A DNA stretch of 7,361 nucleotides from an uncultured Clostridium sp. (GCA_900547915.1 URIN01000066.1:1-7361); one strand, 5' to 3'. Shown: positions 1 through 6,355, counted from the first letter of the stretch. The notes: generated by a model not told the origin, from the sequence alone. Made by a program: numbers and translations.

Positions 1-46
1 TACACAAGGCTATTCGTCGGCAGCGTCAGATGTGTATAAGAGACAG
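1..46 (+). other. Untrimmed Illumina Nextera adapter with i5 index (artefact)
   Basis: These bases are synthetic library sequence. Bases 1-5 (TACAC) match the 3' end of the P5 oligonucleotide. Bases 6-13 (AAGGCTAT) sit where the i5 index belongs. Bases 14-27 (TCGTCGGCAGCGTC) are the Nextera read-1 tail. Bases 28-46 (AGATGTGTATAAGAGACAG) are the 19-base Tn5 mosaic end. The parts are in the correct order and orientation to read into the insert at base 47. This is a tagmentation end, not a resident Tn5 transposon, and genomic sequence starts at 47. Identification is from memory of the published adapter sequences. Confidence 0.98.
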
Positions 47-605
47 GAATAGAACGCACTATATCAGGTGCTGCTTTGTCCCCCTGAACAACAGTGGGAA
101 CAATAACAAGTTCAGCAAGCGGATAGCGCCGTGCGGTAATATTTTTAATATCCTGAACTGCCGCGCCAATTCCTGATGTAACTACTCCTATTTTCTGTGG
201 ATATTCAGGCAAGCTTTTTTTCAATTTAGGGTCACATACGCCCTCTTTGAATAACTTTTCCTTAAGCTGTTCAAACGCAAGATTAAGCGCTCCCAGACCT
301 ACCGGCTGCATATCTTCAGCATAAAGCTGATATTCCCCGCTTTTTTCATAAACAGATATTCTGCCGCGGCAAATTACGCTCATGCCGTTTTCCGGTCTAA
401 ACCGAAGTTTATAAGCGCTTGACGAGAACATTACAGCTTTTAGCTGAGATTTATCGTCTTTTAAAGTAAAATACATATGTCCTGAGGGTTGATAATGTTT
501 GAAATTCGATATCTCACCCTCAACATATATACTTCTTAACGGCTCGCTAGCATCAAGCAGAGCCTTAATATAAGTATTTACCTGTGATACTTTTAACGTG
601 TTCAT
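47..605 (-). CDS. xseA: Exodeoxyribonuclease VII large subunit, N-terminal part (cut by contig end)
   Basis: XseA is the catalytic large subunit of exonuclease VII, which with several XseB small subunits degrades single-stranded DNA into oligonucleotides in the cytoplasm. I translated 186 codons from the ATG at 605-603. The start MNTLKVSQVNTYIK and the segments YVEGEISNFK (27-36), SGHMYFTLKD (41-50) and YQLYAEDMQPVGLG (92-105) are typical of its N-terminal OB-fold domain. The catalytic domain begins near IGVVTSGIGAAVQDI (139-153); D152 aligns with the conserved Asp of the usual GAA..D motif (D155 in E. coli). TVVQGD (171-176) is also conserved. The family is usually about 400-450 residues, so more than half is missing beyond base 47. 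The start overlaps the upstream stop as ATGA with only a weak ribosome binding site, suggesting translational coupling. An xseB gene would be expected next but lies off the contig. Confidence 0.95.
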
Positions 606-1525
606 AATGATTTCAAAGAAGCAAAAACCGCCGTACCGGCAGCATTATCTGCGCTGAACTGCGGCTCGGCAAAATAAGCGCCGTATTTTTCGCTCATAAT
701 TTTGTTGATTTTTTTATTAGAAGATACACCGCCGGCAAAAACAAGCGGAAGGTTGCCGTATTCTTTCACAACAGCCTGAGCCATAGCGTCAAGAGAAACA
801 CAGACACTTTCAAGTGCAAATTTTGCAATATCACATTTCTCTTCGCCAGCGGAGATCATATTTTTAACTTTATTTTCAATACCTGAAAAAGAACAGTTAC
901 AGCCTTTCATAGAAGCGTGTATTTTAAACTCTTTTTCACATTTTGCGGCTTCCTTTTCAAGTTCTGCACCGCATGGAAAACGCATACCAAGCAAAACGCC
1001 GGTTCTGTCTATTGCCTGTCCGGCTTTTAAATCTGTACTTTCAGATATAATTTCAGCTTTGATTATATTATCTTTATCAGGAGTTACAAGTACTGCTTCC
1101 GTAGTGCCGCCTGAAACATGAAAAGCTATAAACTTATTATTAATCAATTCCAATTTATCCGCTGAATAAAGCGCCGCAAGAATATGTCCAACCTGATGTG
1201 AAGTTTCATAACATTTGCAACCGCAGAATTCCGCTGCGGCTCTTGCAGTGTTTATTCCAACAAGAAAACACGGCATATAACTGCCATTTATATTTCTCGG
1301 TCTTGAACTTACGCCAACTGCTCTGACTTTGCTAAGGTCGAAGTCATTTGCCATCTCTGATATAAGACGAGGCATATTTACTGTATGCTGAAAAACAGCA
1401 TCGCTCTGCCTTAATCCTCGTTGATTTTCAGCAACGCTGAGCACCTGTTTATAATTCGTAATACTATCATCCGCCATAATTGCAACAGATGTGGTGTAAT
1501 TACTTGTATCAAACCCGACTGTCAT
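602..1525 (-). CDS. Kae1/TsaD-like (M22 fold) paralogue, ASKHA superfamily
   Basis: This 307-residue protein is a diverged relative of TsaD/Kae1, the enzyme that transfers threonylcarbamoyl to A37 of tRNAs (formerly called O-sialoglycoprotein endopeptidase). Visible family marks are GFDTSNYTTSVA (4-15, phosphate-1 loop), the metal-type HxxGH motif (H110, H114), VSGGTTEAVLV (137-147), AIDRTGVLLG (171-180), SFSGIENKV (212-220), FAGGVSSN (263-270) and ADNAAG (292-297), with D293 at the family's metal-ligand position. It differs from true TsaD, which typically has ETSCDETAVA, TRGPG and SGGHT; here the loops read DTSNYTTSVA, SSRPRN and SGGTT, and the length is about 30 residues short. It also has ten cysteines, including CGCKC at 101-105. 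The genuine TsaD is probably encoded elsewhere. The ATG follows a GAGGA site ten bases upstream and overlaps the nusB stop as ATGA. The exact function is unknown. Confidence 0.85.
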   Translation of the reverse strand: MTVGFDTSNYTTSVAIMADDSITNYKQVLSVAENQRGLRQSDAVFQHTVNMPRLISEMANDFDLSKVRAVGVSSRPRNINGSYMPCFLVGINTARAAAEFCGCKCYETSHQVGHILAALYSADKLELINNKFIAFHVSGGTTEAVLVTPDKDNIIKAEIISESTDLKAGQAIDRTGVLLGMRFPCGAELEKEAAKCEKEFKIHASMKGCNCSFSGIENKVKNMISAGEEKCDIAKFALESVCVSLDAMAQAVVKEYGNLPLVFAGGVSSNKKINKIMSEKYGAYFAEPQFSADNAAGTAVFASLKSL

Positions 1526-1920
1526 TCTTCTGTATTCCTCAGATAACTGCGCAAAACGCCGTTTATGAATGAAGCATCTTCATTTCCTGAATATTTTTTA
1601 GCAAGTTCAACAGCCTCATTTACTGCGGCCGCCGATGGAACGGACTCTTCAAACATAATCTCATAAAATGCAAGCCTCAAAACAGAGAGATTAACTTTTG
1701 GAAGCCTTGCTATTTTCCATCCTTTTAAATACTTTGCAATAACATTATCTATTTCCTCAACATGTGAAACAGTGTTTTCAAAAGCTAATTTTGAATACTC
1801 ACTGATAGGAGTAACATTTTCATCAAAAATCTCCTCAATATCACTGCAGGGCATATCCTTAAAAAACTCTTTTTCAAAAAGCAGTAAGAATGCCTGCTCC
1901 CTCATTTCACTTCTGTTCAT
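1522..1920 (-). CDS. nusB: Transcription antitermination factor NusB
   Basis: NusB is a small all-helical RNA-binding protein. With NusE (ribosomal protein S10) it binds boxA RNA and promotes antitermination, chiefly of rRNA operons. The 132-residue length is normal for the family (about 130-150). The N-terminal helix SEMREQAFLLLFEKEF (4-19) and the C-terminal block from VPSAAAVNEAVELAKKY (94-110) through ASFINGVLRSYL (116-127) are the family signatures. The ATG at 1920-1918 is preceded by a good Shine-Dalgarno (GGAAAGG, about 1928-1934) seven bases upstream. It is the first gene after the intrinsic terminator at 1977-2009, so it probably heads its own transcript with the Kae1-like gene and xseA. 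The stop overlaps the next start by four bases. Confidence 0.96.
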   Translation of the reverse strand: MNRSEMREQAFLLLFEKEFFKDMPCSDIEEIFDENVTPISEYSKLAFENTVSHVEEIDNVIAKYLKGWKIARLPKVNLSVLRLAFYEIMFEESVPSAAAVNEAVELAKKYSGNEDASFINGVLRSYLRNTEE

Positions 1921-1941
1921 AAATAAACCTTTCCGCTTAAT

Positions 1942-1970
1942 ATGATTTTAAATTTTGAAGCTAATTTCAA
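1942..1970 (-). promoter_or_regulatory. Candidate vegetative promoter for nusB
   Basis: On the minus strand TTGAAA (1970-1965, 5/6 to the sigma-A -35) and AATCAT (1947-1942, 4/6 to the -10) are separated by 17 bases, between the upstream terminator and the nusB start. The predicted transcript start near 1935 leaves a leader of only about 15 bases, just enough for the ribosome binding site. The -10 is weak and the region is AT-rich, so chance matches are likely. The case rests mainly on the need for a promoter downstream of the terminator. Confidence 0.25.
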
Positions 1971-1976
1971 ATATAT

Positions 1977-2009
1977 AAAAAAACGGCTGAAAATAATAAC
2001 TTTCAGCCG
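1977..2009 (-). terminator. Intrinsic terminator after the Asp23-family gene
   Basis: A perfect 9-bp stem (1984-1992 CGGCTGAAA pairing with 2001-2009 TTTCAGCCG) encloses an 8-base loop. Read on the minus strand, the hairpin is followed at once by seven T residues (1983-1977) and then TATAT. It starts nine bases after the TAA at 2020-2018. On the plus strand there is no comparable T tract, so it acts on leftward transcription only. It separates spoIIIA/asp23 transcripts from nusB. Confidence 0.92.
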
Positions 2010-2017
2010 AATTTTAA

Positions 2018-2410
2018 TTACTCTTCAGTTTCACAAGGTTCACTGTTTTCCTCAGGCTGCTGTAATTCAACGGAAGCTATTATTACATTGACTTTAGACA
2101 CAAGCCTACCAGTCATATTTTGAACCGCTTCCTTAACAACCTTCTGAACTTCCTCGGCAACCGGCTGAATTTTTTTACCGCTTGCAATACATATATAAAT
2201 ACTTATATCAAGATTATCTCCGTCCTGAAAGATCCTAACAGGACTCATAACCTTAAGGCTTCCTTTTTTTATTGTGGAAACAACATCATCCGGCTTATTG
2301 GAAAAACCCACAACGCCATTAACATCTTTTGCAGCATTCGTTGCAATAGAGGGAATTGCTTCCTCAGATATAATAACTCCGCCGTCCGCAGAATATTTAG
2401 ATATTTCCAT
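2018..2410 (-). CDS. Asp23/Gls24-family protein (YqhY-like)
   Basis: This 130-residue protein belongs to the Asp23/Gls24 (DUF322) family: small, soluble, often abundant proteins linked to envelope stress or, for B. subtilis YqhY, to control of acetyl-CoA carboxylase. Family marks are the N-terminal GGVIISEEAIPSIATNAAKDVNGV region (10-33), GSLKVMSPVRIFQDGDNLDI (50-69), and QKVVKEAVQNMTG (89-101) followed by VSKVNVIIASVEL (104-116). The tail is acidic. A longer reading frame opens at 2464, but the ATG at 2410 is preferred: it has a strong AAGGAGG nine bases upstream, it begins the conserved fold, and the extra 18 residues would overlap the candidate promoter. Its position between spoIIIAH and nusB matches B. 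subtilis yqhY, but accB and accC, which precede yqhY there, are absent. Family assignment is firm; physiological role is inferred. Confidence 0.9.
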   Translation of the reverse strand: MEISKYSADGGVIISEEAIPSIATNAAKDVNGVVGFSNKPDDVVSTIKKGSLKVMSPVRIFQDGDNLDISIYICIASGKKIQPVAEEVQKVVKEAVQNMTGRLVSKVNVIIASVELQQPEENSEPCETEE

Positions 2411-2419
2411 AATTTGACG

Positions 2420-2426
2420 CCTCCTT
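2420..2426 (-). promoter_or_regulatory. Strong ribosome binding site deciding the Asp23-family start
   Basis: AAGGAGG on the minus strand lies nine bases before the ATG at 2410-2408. It is one of the best Shine-Dalgarno matches in the window. It supports the shorter 130-residue protein over the upstream ATG at 2464. Confidence 0.85.
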
Positions 2427-2435
2427 GCTTTTAGT

Positions 2436-2464
2436 ATTTTAACACAACTTGCACATTTATACAA
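2436..2464 (-). promoter_or_regulatory. Candidate sigma-A-type promoter for the Asp23-family gene
   Basis: On the minus strand TTGTAT (2464-2459, conserved TTG only) and TAAAAT (2441-2436, 5/6) are spaced by exactly 17 bases. They lie in the 91-base AT-rich gap between spoIIIAH and the Asp23-family start. Transcription would begin near 2429, giving a leader of about 20 bases that includes the strong ribosome binding site. I see no terminator hairpin after spoIIIAH, so read-through from spoIIIA during sporulation is also possible. Confidence 0.4.
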
Positions 2465-2501
2465 GCATTAAATAAAATGTTAAAATATTATACACAGTAT
2501 G

Positions 2502-3122
2502 TTAAGACGCAGACTGAATTATGGTTACATTTTCAAAGCCGCATTTAAGTTGAGTTGTTGCAATTTCTTTTATTTGAAGAGCAAGTTCATCCGAAAGTTC
2601 CTCGCTGTCGATAATCACATCAACCCTTGTTCCATCCTCACTGATAACGGCAAGGCAATTAGATACGCCTTTAGCCTCAACCAGTGTTTCAATTTTGTTT
2701 TCTATCTCAATGTAAGATGAAATTGCTGCAATCTGCTCTGCGGCAAGTTTGTGAGCATCCTCACTCTCTTCTGGTGCGTCAATAACTGCCTGAAGCTTTT
2801 CAAGCGCTTCGTCCCTTGCAGTCTGGCGTTCCACTCTGGCTGATGAAAAATATTCGCTCTCCGCCGTTGTCGTAACCTCAGTAGTAGCATCTACAAAAGT
2901 AGCCTCTCCGAGTGTTTTTGCAGATGTTGCAATAGAACTTATTTTTGCAGAAATATCACTGTTTTCCCAATACCAGTTGCCGCCGATGCCTAAAGCAAGT
3001 AAAAGCACGAAAACTGAAACAAGCAGTTTTCTTTTTCTTGATTTACGTTTTTTTATTTGCTCGTCACCTGTAAGGCCTTTAATTTCGATACCATTATTAT
3101 TTTTTTCATTGAGTTCTTCCAT
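2502..3122 (-). CDS. spoIIIAH: Stage III sporulation protein AH
   Basis: SpoIIIAH sits in the outer forespore (mother-cell) membrane. Its extracellular domain, related to the ring-building domains of YscJ/FliF secretion proteins, binds SpoIIQ from the forespore to form the intercellular channel. The 206 residues show a polar cytoplasmic N-terminus rich in Lys/Arg (24-32), one membrane segment (about 33-51), a Thr/Ala-rich linker (about 60-88), the hallmark block YFSSARVERQTARDEALEKL (91-110), and the C-terminal ring domain (about 125-204) with VDVIIDSEELSDE (167-179). Its ATG shares one base with the spoIIIAG stop (TGATG). Length is close to the B. subtilis protein. It is the last gene of the spoIIIA cluster; no terminator is visible directly after its TAA. 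Confidence 0.96.
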   Translation of the reverse strand: MEELNEKNNNGIEIKGLTGDEQIKKRKSRKRKLLVSVFVLLLALGIGGNWYWENSDISAKISSIATSAKTLGEATFVDATTEVTTTAESEYFSSARVERQTARDEALEKLQAVIDAPEESEDAHKLAAEQIAAISSYIEIENKIETLVEAKGVSNCLAVISEDGTRVDVIIDSEELSDELALQIKEIATTQLKCGFENVTIIQSAS

Positions 3123-3658
3123 CAGTTACCACCCTTTGTATTTAATTTAGCAACGGAAACGCGGCTTGAAGGAATACTGAAAAGCGCACACACGCAGTCT
3201 ATTATCTTTTCCCTTACAGCCTCGCTGTCTCCGCCTGAGCATACAACCGCAACTCCTGCGACCTGCGGCATTTCTTCTTTAAGTAAAAGCGGCGAGTCAC
3301 CGTTTTCACTGTTATAAATAACATATTCATTATTTTCTGAATTAGAACTGTCTGAACTTGATGTTTCATTATTTTCAGCATATACGCTCTCTTTTGTGTT
3401 TTTTAGAGTTATCATAACTTTGCACTCACCAACACCGTCAATGCTTGATATAACATTTGTCAGTTCGTCATTAAGTGTACTCACATACTGTGCATAATCA
3501 CCCGATTGAACGCTTTCTTCAGCTTTAGGAGCGGAAAAATCCATTTCTGATAAAAGTATAAGTACCACTCCTAAAACTGCCGCCACAATAAATATTTTAT
3601 TTCTGCTATCTTTATTTTGGAATAAATTTATAACTTTGTCTTTAACTTTCGGTATCAT
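3122..3658 (-). CDS. spoIIIAG: Stage III sporulation protein AG
   Basis: SpoIIIAG is a bitopic membrane protein whose extracellular part forms a large oligomeric ring in the SpoIIIA-SpoIIQ channel. The 178 residues have a short basic cytoplasmic stretch, one membrane segment (about 22-37), then GVGECKVMITLKN (75-87), an inserted Ser/Asn/Glu-rich stretch (about 94-122), and the conserved half MPQVAGVAVVCSGG (130-143) through RVSVAKLN (166-173). The ring-building fold is thus split by the polar insert, as in known SpoIIIAG proteins, where an insertion forms a separate beta structure. It is shorter than the B. subtilis protein (about 229). The ATG is preceded by GGAAGG nine bases upstream. It follows a 60-base gap after spoIIIAF, the only real gap in this operon. 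Confidence 0.96.
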   Translation of the reverse strand: MIPKVKDKVINLFQNKDSRNKIFIVAAVLGVVLILLSEMDFSAPKAEESVQSGDYAQYVSTLNDELTNVISSIDGVGECKVMITLKNTKESVYAENNETSSSDSSNSENNEYVIYNSENGDSPLLLKEEMPQVAGVAVVCSGGDSEAVREKIIDCVCALFSIPSSRVSVAKLNTKGGN

Positions 3659-3718
3659 ATTTTTCGGCCTTCCGGTTATTTAATTAAGCAAATACAACAA
3701 ATTCTTTCATATATCTAT

Positions 3719-4153
3719 TTAACTGCTGATGACATCGGCGGCAATACCGGTTTCTTCAAGAATGATATTCTCTACCTTACTGACATCATATTGTTCAGGA
3801 ATCCTTACGCTTATATTTTCCACACTAATCTCATCTGAGGACTGAATTACAACACATTCAACCTCTGCCCCCTCCACATCATTTGCCGCAAGCACGTTCT
3901 TTACTATGCTCTCGACCTGATCTTCCGCAAGACTTTCCTGAGTTGATTCTAGCTCACTCTGAAAATCAAAGTCAGACTTAAACTCGTTAAAATCAAAATC
4001 TGAAAACGGATAAAGTAAAGAAACAAAAATGAACACAGCTATAATAACTTTATAAAATCTGCCCATACTTCCTTTCGGAGATATTACTGAAAACACGGCG
4101 GAAATTATAAGTGTAAGGCATACGCTTACAGTCCAGCTTTTAATAAAATCCAT
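3719..4153 (-). CDS. spoIIIAF: Stage III sporulation protein AF
   Basis: SpoIIIAF is a channel component with two N-terminal membrane helices and a C-terminal ring-type domain facing the intermembrane space. In these 144 residues the helices are about 8-25 and 34-50, joined by the conserved short PKGSMGRFYK loop (26-35). An acidic Phe/Asp-rich linker follows (51-66). The C-terminal domain (about 79-143) contains VESIVKNVL (80-88), EVECVVIQ (97-104) and ISVRIPEQYDVSKVENIILEE (114-134). It is shorter than B. subtilis AF (about 206), mostly in the linker. The ATG overlaps the spoIIIAE stop by one base (TAATG), so the two are probably translated together. Confidence 0.94.
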   Translation of the reverse strand: MDFIKSWTVSVCLTLIISAVFSVISPKGSMGRFYKVIIAVFIFVSLLYPFSDFDFNEFKSDFDFQSELESTQESLAEDQVESIVKNVLAANDVEGAEVECVVIQSSDEISVENISVRIPEQYDVSKVENIILEETGIAADVISS

Positions 4154-5310
4154 TATGCACTTCCTTTTGCGGCAATCAAAATTCCTATTGAAATGATTGT
4201 TGTTACCATTGAGAGGATAAGTATAACATTCATTATCAACAGAGCGTCAGTAAATGCCTTTAAGACACTTGAGACAGACGAGTCCGAAAACATCTGTGAA
4301 ATCGTTGAACAAAGGCTCAAAAAAAGTCTCCAAAACGTTACTTCAAGAATAGAAGGCAAAAATACAAGCGCTACAGCAACTATTCCGACAACACCCACAC
4401 TGCTTCTTATCAGTGAAGAATACGCCTGAATTGACAAAAGTCCTTCGCTGATTGCACCTCCGATAACAGGAACTACTGAATTAATGGCAAATCTTACTGA
4501 GCGCAGACCAATCGCATCTGCTTTTGACGCAACTGCTGTTTTAAGCGACAATATTGAAACGAAAGCCGTGGCACAAACGGAAATTGCCGTTATCAGATAT
4601 TTCTTGCAATTATTAATAAACGCACCGAGATTGAGTTCGTTTCTGATACCTGAACATATTCCAAGCGCTAAAAAGCAGTTTGACAGTGGTATAAAAATAT
4701 TTTTTGATATAAAATTCAGAATTTGAGACAAAGATAATAAAAGCGAATTTGTAGAAAATGCGGCAACCGTATTACCGGACGCGGCAACAATAATGCAGAA
4801 AGCCGGAATAAACGCATATACAAAATCAGCGGAAACTGATATCGCTGCACAAGCGGATGAAAGAGTTATTTTGATTTTAGATATAAGTATCAATGCGACT
4901 GTTACGGCGCTTACGGTTGATAAAGCAGACGCCATACCCGAGTCATTTACTGTTTCTTTAAAATTCTGAAACAAAGCAGAAAGCAGTATGATAACCAGTA
5001 TCAAAGCCGTTGCCTCAAGCGGTGTCTGGGCACTTCCGATAAATGTGTCTTTTATTGCCGCAAAAAAATCAGAAATTGAGAAATCAACTATTGTATTGTA
5101 ATCAAAATCCGTCAATCCAAGTTCATCAAGTAATTCTTTGCTGCTGCTGTCAAGCTCGTCAAACGCTGAAAGATCATACTGCTCTAATATTTTATTGTAA
5201 TCCTCCTGATTCAGCTCGTCCTCTCCCAGCGCATAAACGGGGAATGAACCACAGAACAAAAGCAAAGAAATCATAAAAAGGACAAAATAGTTTTTAAACT
5301 TATTTTTCAT
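4153..5310 (-). CDS. spoIIIAE: Stage III sporulation protein AE
   Basis: SpoIIIAE is the large polytopic membrane protein of the SpoIIIA complex, thought to form part of the export core in the mother-cell membrane. The 385 residues match the family (about 399 in B. subtilis). An N-terminal signal peptide is clear: KNKFK, a hydrophobic core (8-22) and a VYA site after residue 27. An acidic extracytoplasmic region with few hydrophobic runs follows (28-92). Several membrane segments come next (about 97-114, 131-150, 163-180, 187-204, 237-256, 305-324, 356-381). The family hallmark AVASKADAIGLRSVRFAINS (259-278) and PVIGGAISEGL (281-291) lies between two of them. The start overlaps the spoIIIAD stop as ATGA. 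Confidence 0.97.
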   Translation of the reverse strand: MKNKFKNYFVLFMISLLLFCGSFPVYALGEDELNQEDYNKILEQYDLSAFDELDSSSKELLDELGLTDFDYNTIVDFSISDFFAAIKDTFIGSAQTPLEATALILVIILLSALFQNFKETVNDSGMASALSTVSAVTVALILISKIKITLSSACAAISVSADFVYAFIPAFCIIVAASGNTVAAFSTNSLLLSLSQILNFISKNIFIPLSNCFLALGICSGIRNELNLGAFINNCKKYLITAISVCATAFVSILSLKTAVASKADAIGLRSVRFAINSVVPVIGGAISEGLLSIQAYSSLIRSSVGVVGIVAVALVFLPSILEVTFWRLFLSLCSTISQMFSDSSVSSVLKAFTDALLIMNVILILSMVTTIISIGILIAAKGSA

Positions 5311-5687
5311 GATGCAAGTCCCGTAATTACTTTAACAACTGCCTGTAAAAGCGGCAAAATCAAAGCAACAATAAATATTTTTGCCGCAACTTCAGTTTGT
5401 CCTGCCAAAGCACTTTCGCCGCAGTCCCTGCACAAATCAGAAATAATCTGCGTTATAAGTGCAATACCAAGAACTTTAAACATTATTTTCAGATAGGCTG
5501 AGGTCTCATCCATGCCGCTGACCATACCGCTGAGTGTCTCAATTATATCTGAAAGATACGAAACACTTTGAAGAAAAACAGCGATGCAGGCGAATATTAT
5601 TAAAATCAGCGACACAGTTTTATTGTGCTGCCGCAGAAAAAGCCCGAAAATAAGTGCAACAGCTGCAATCCCTATAATATGTATCAT
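5307..5687 (-). CDS. spoIIIAD: Stage III sporulation protein AD
   Basis: SpoIIIAD is a small polytopic membrane protein of the SpoIIIA complex in the mother-cell membrane. The 126 residues are typical in length. Hydrophobic segments are at about 4-18, 25-43, 67-83 and 101-121. The signature KVLGIALITQIISDLCRDCG (71-90) followed by ESALAGQ (91-97) is highly characteristic of the family. Its start overlaps the spoIIIAC stop and its stop overlaps the spoIIIAE start, both as ATGA, which suggests coupled translation and fixed stoichiometry. Confidence 0.96.
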   Translation of the reverse strand: MIHIIGIAAVALIFGLFLRQHNKTVSLILIIFACIAVFLQSVSYLSDIIETLSGMVSGMDETSAYLKIMFKVLGIALITQIISDLCRDCGESALAGQTEVAAKIFIVALILPLLQAVVKVITGLAS

Positions 5688-5878
5688 AAGTCAAACAGAG
5701 TTCTGACTGTTGAAAACAGATCGCTTATCTGAGGAATTATCATCATAAGCACAACTACTATTCCAGCAAGGGTAGTAAGCATAGCCTGATCTTCCCTGCC
5801 GCTTCTCACAAGAACTGTATTAAGTACAGAAATTATGATTCCTATTGCGGCAATTTTAAAAATAAAATTTACATCCAT
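5684..5878 (-). CDS. spoIIIAC: Stage III sporulation protein AC
   Basis: SpoIIIAC is a very small membrane protein of the SpoIIIA complex, with two helices and a conserved loop. The 64 residues (about 68 in B. subtilis) have hydrophobic segments at about 5-24 and 34-50 joined by RSGREDQAMLTTLAG (25-39), a near-invariant part of this family. The ATG is preceded by AGGAG with a seven-base spacer, and that site overlaps the spoIIIAB stop codon (TAG). The ten bases between AB and AC thus serve mainly as a ribosome binding site. Confidence 0.97.
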   Translation of the reverse strand: MDVNFIFKIAAIGIIISVLNTVLVRSGREDQAMLTTLAGIVVVLMMIIPQISDLFSTVRTLFDL

Positions 5879-5888
5879 CGGAATACTC

Positions 5889-6353
5889 CTATATAAGCAT
5901 TATTGATACGGCAAGTCCGCCAAGAACACCAAAAGCGGTGAAAAGACGGCTGTGACTTTTACTGTAATCCGTATAACCGCTTAGACTTGCCGAAATGCTT
6001 TCTTTAAACGAATTTAATATTTTAAGCATAGACTGAACATCCGTGCTGCCCAAGTTTTTAAACAACATATTTACCTTTTCATCATCAACAGGATTCAACC
6101 CTGTTTTTATATCTATGTTTTCAAAATCAATGTCATTCAAAAAAGACAACCGAGACAGCGATTTTTCTTTTCTCAGTCGGTTAATTATTTTACGAGAATT
6201 GTCGGCGGAAAATGATAACTCAACAGCCATCATATCTGCCATCTGTATTAATTGTCTGGCTGTTTCGCAGCGTTCTTTAGTTTTATAGGCAAAGTACGCT
6301 CCTGTTGCGGAACAAACAAGATTTATTAGTATGATTCCTAAAATTTTCAACAC
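5889..6353 (-). CDS. spoIIIAB: Stage III sporulation protein AB (GTG start)
   Basis: SpoIIIAB resembles the GspF/PilC membrane proteins of type II secretion and type IV pili and is thought to partner the SpoIIIAA ATPase. The 154 residues (171 in B. subtilis) have a membrane helix at each end (about 3-22 and 137-154) around a helical cytoplasmic domain. The conserved features are RQLIQMADMMAVELSFSADN (33-52) and LGSTDVQSMLK (101-111). The assigned start is GTG at 6353-6351, two bases after the spoIIIAA stop; the next codon is TTG and could also initiate. A GGAAG site lies about ten bases upstream, inside the end of spoIIIAA. Confidence 0.93.
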   Translation of the reverse strand: MLKILGIILINLVCSATGAYFAYKTKERCETARQLIQMADMMAVELSFSADNSRKIINRLRKEKSLSRLSFLNDIDFENIDIKTGLNPVDDEKVNMLFKNLGSTDVQSMLKILNSFKESISASLSGYTDYSKSHSRLFTAFGVLGGLAVSIMLI

Positions 6354-6355
6354 TT

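Noticed and set aside
28..46. Tn5 mosaic end as evidence of a resident transposon
   Set aside because: It is attached to the Nextera read-1 tail and an index in library order and sits exactly at the contig end, so it is a tagmentation product.
602..1525. Naming the Kae1-like gene tsaD
   Set aside because: The diagnostic TsaD loops are altered and the protein is short. Without a genome-wide check for a canonical tsaD, the symbol would be misleading.
2120..2434. Plus-strand open frames (here and at 2499-2720, 3057-3317, 4193-4429, 4484-4726, 5043-5276, 6043-6288)
   Set aside because: They lie antisense to well-recognised genes, have no ribosome binding sites that stand out, and have no recognisable domains. 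They are shadows of the minus-strand genes.
2411..2464. Eighteen-residue N-terminal extension of the Asp23-family protein
   Set aside because: The extension lacks family similarity and overlaps the candidate promoter. The ATG at 2410 has an AAGGAGG site at ideal spacing.
2702..2890. Second minus-strand frame inside spoIIIAH
   Set aside because: It is fully contained in spoIIIAH in another frame, and its Arg/Leu/Gln-rich translation matches no family.
3659..3718. Hairpin or sigma-E promoter in the AF-AG gap
   Set aside because: The CCGGAAGGCCG stretch can form only a three-base stem and is mainly the spoIIIAG ribosome binding site. No -35/-10 pair at sigma-E spacing was found.
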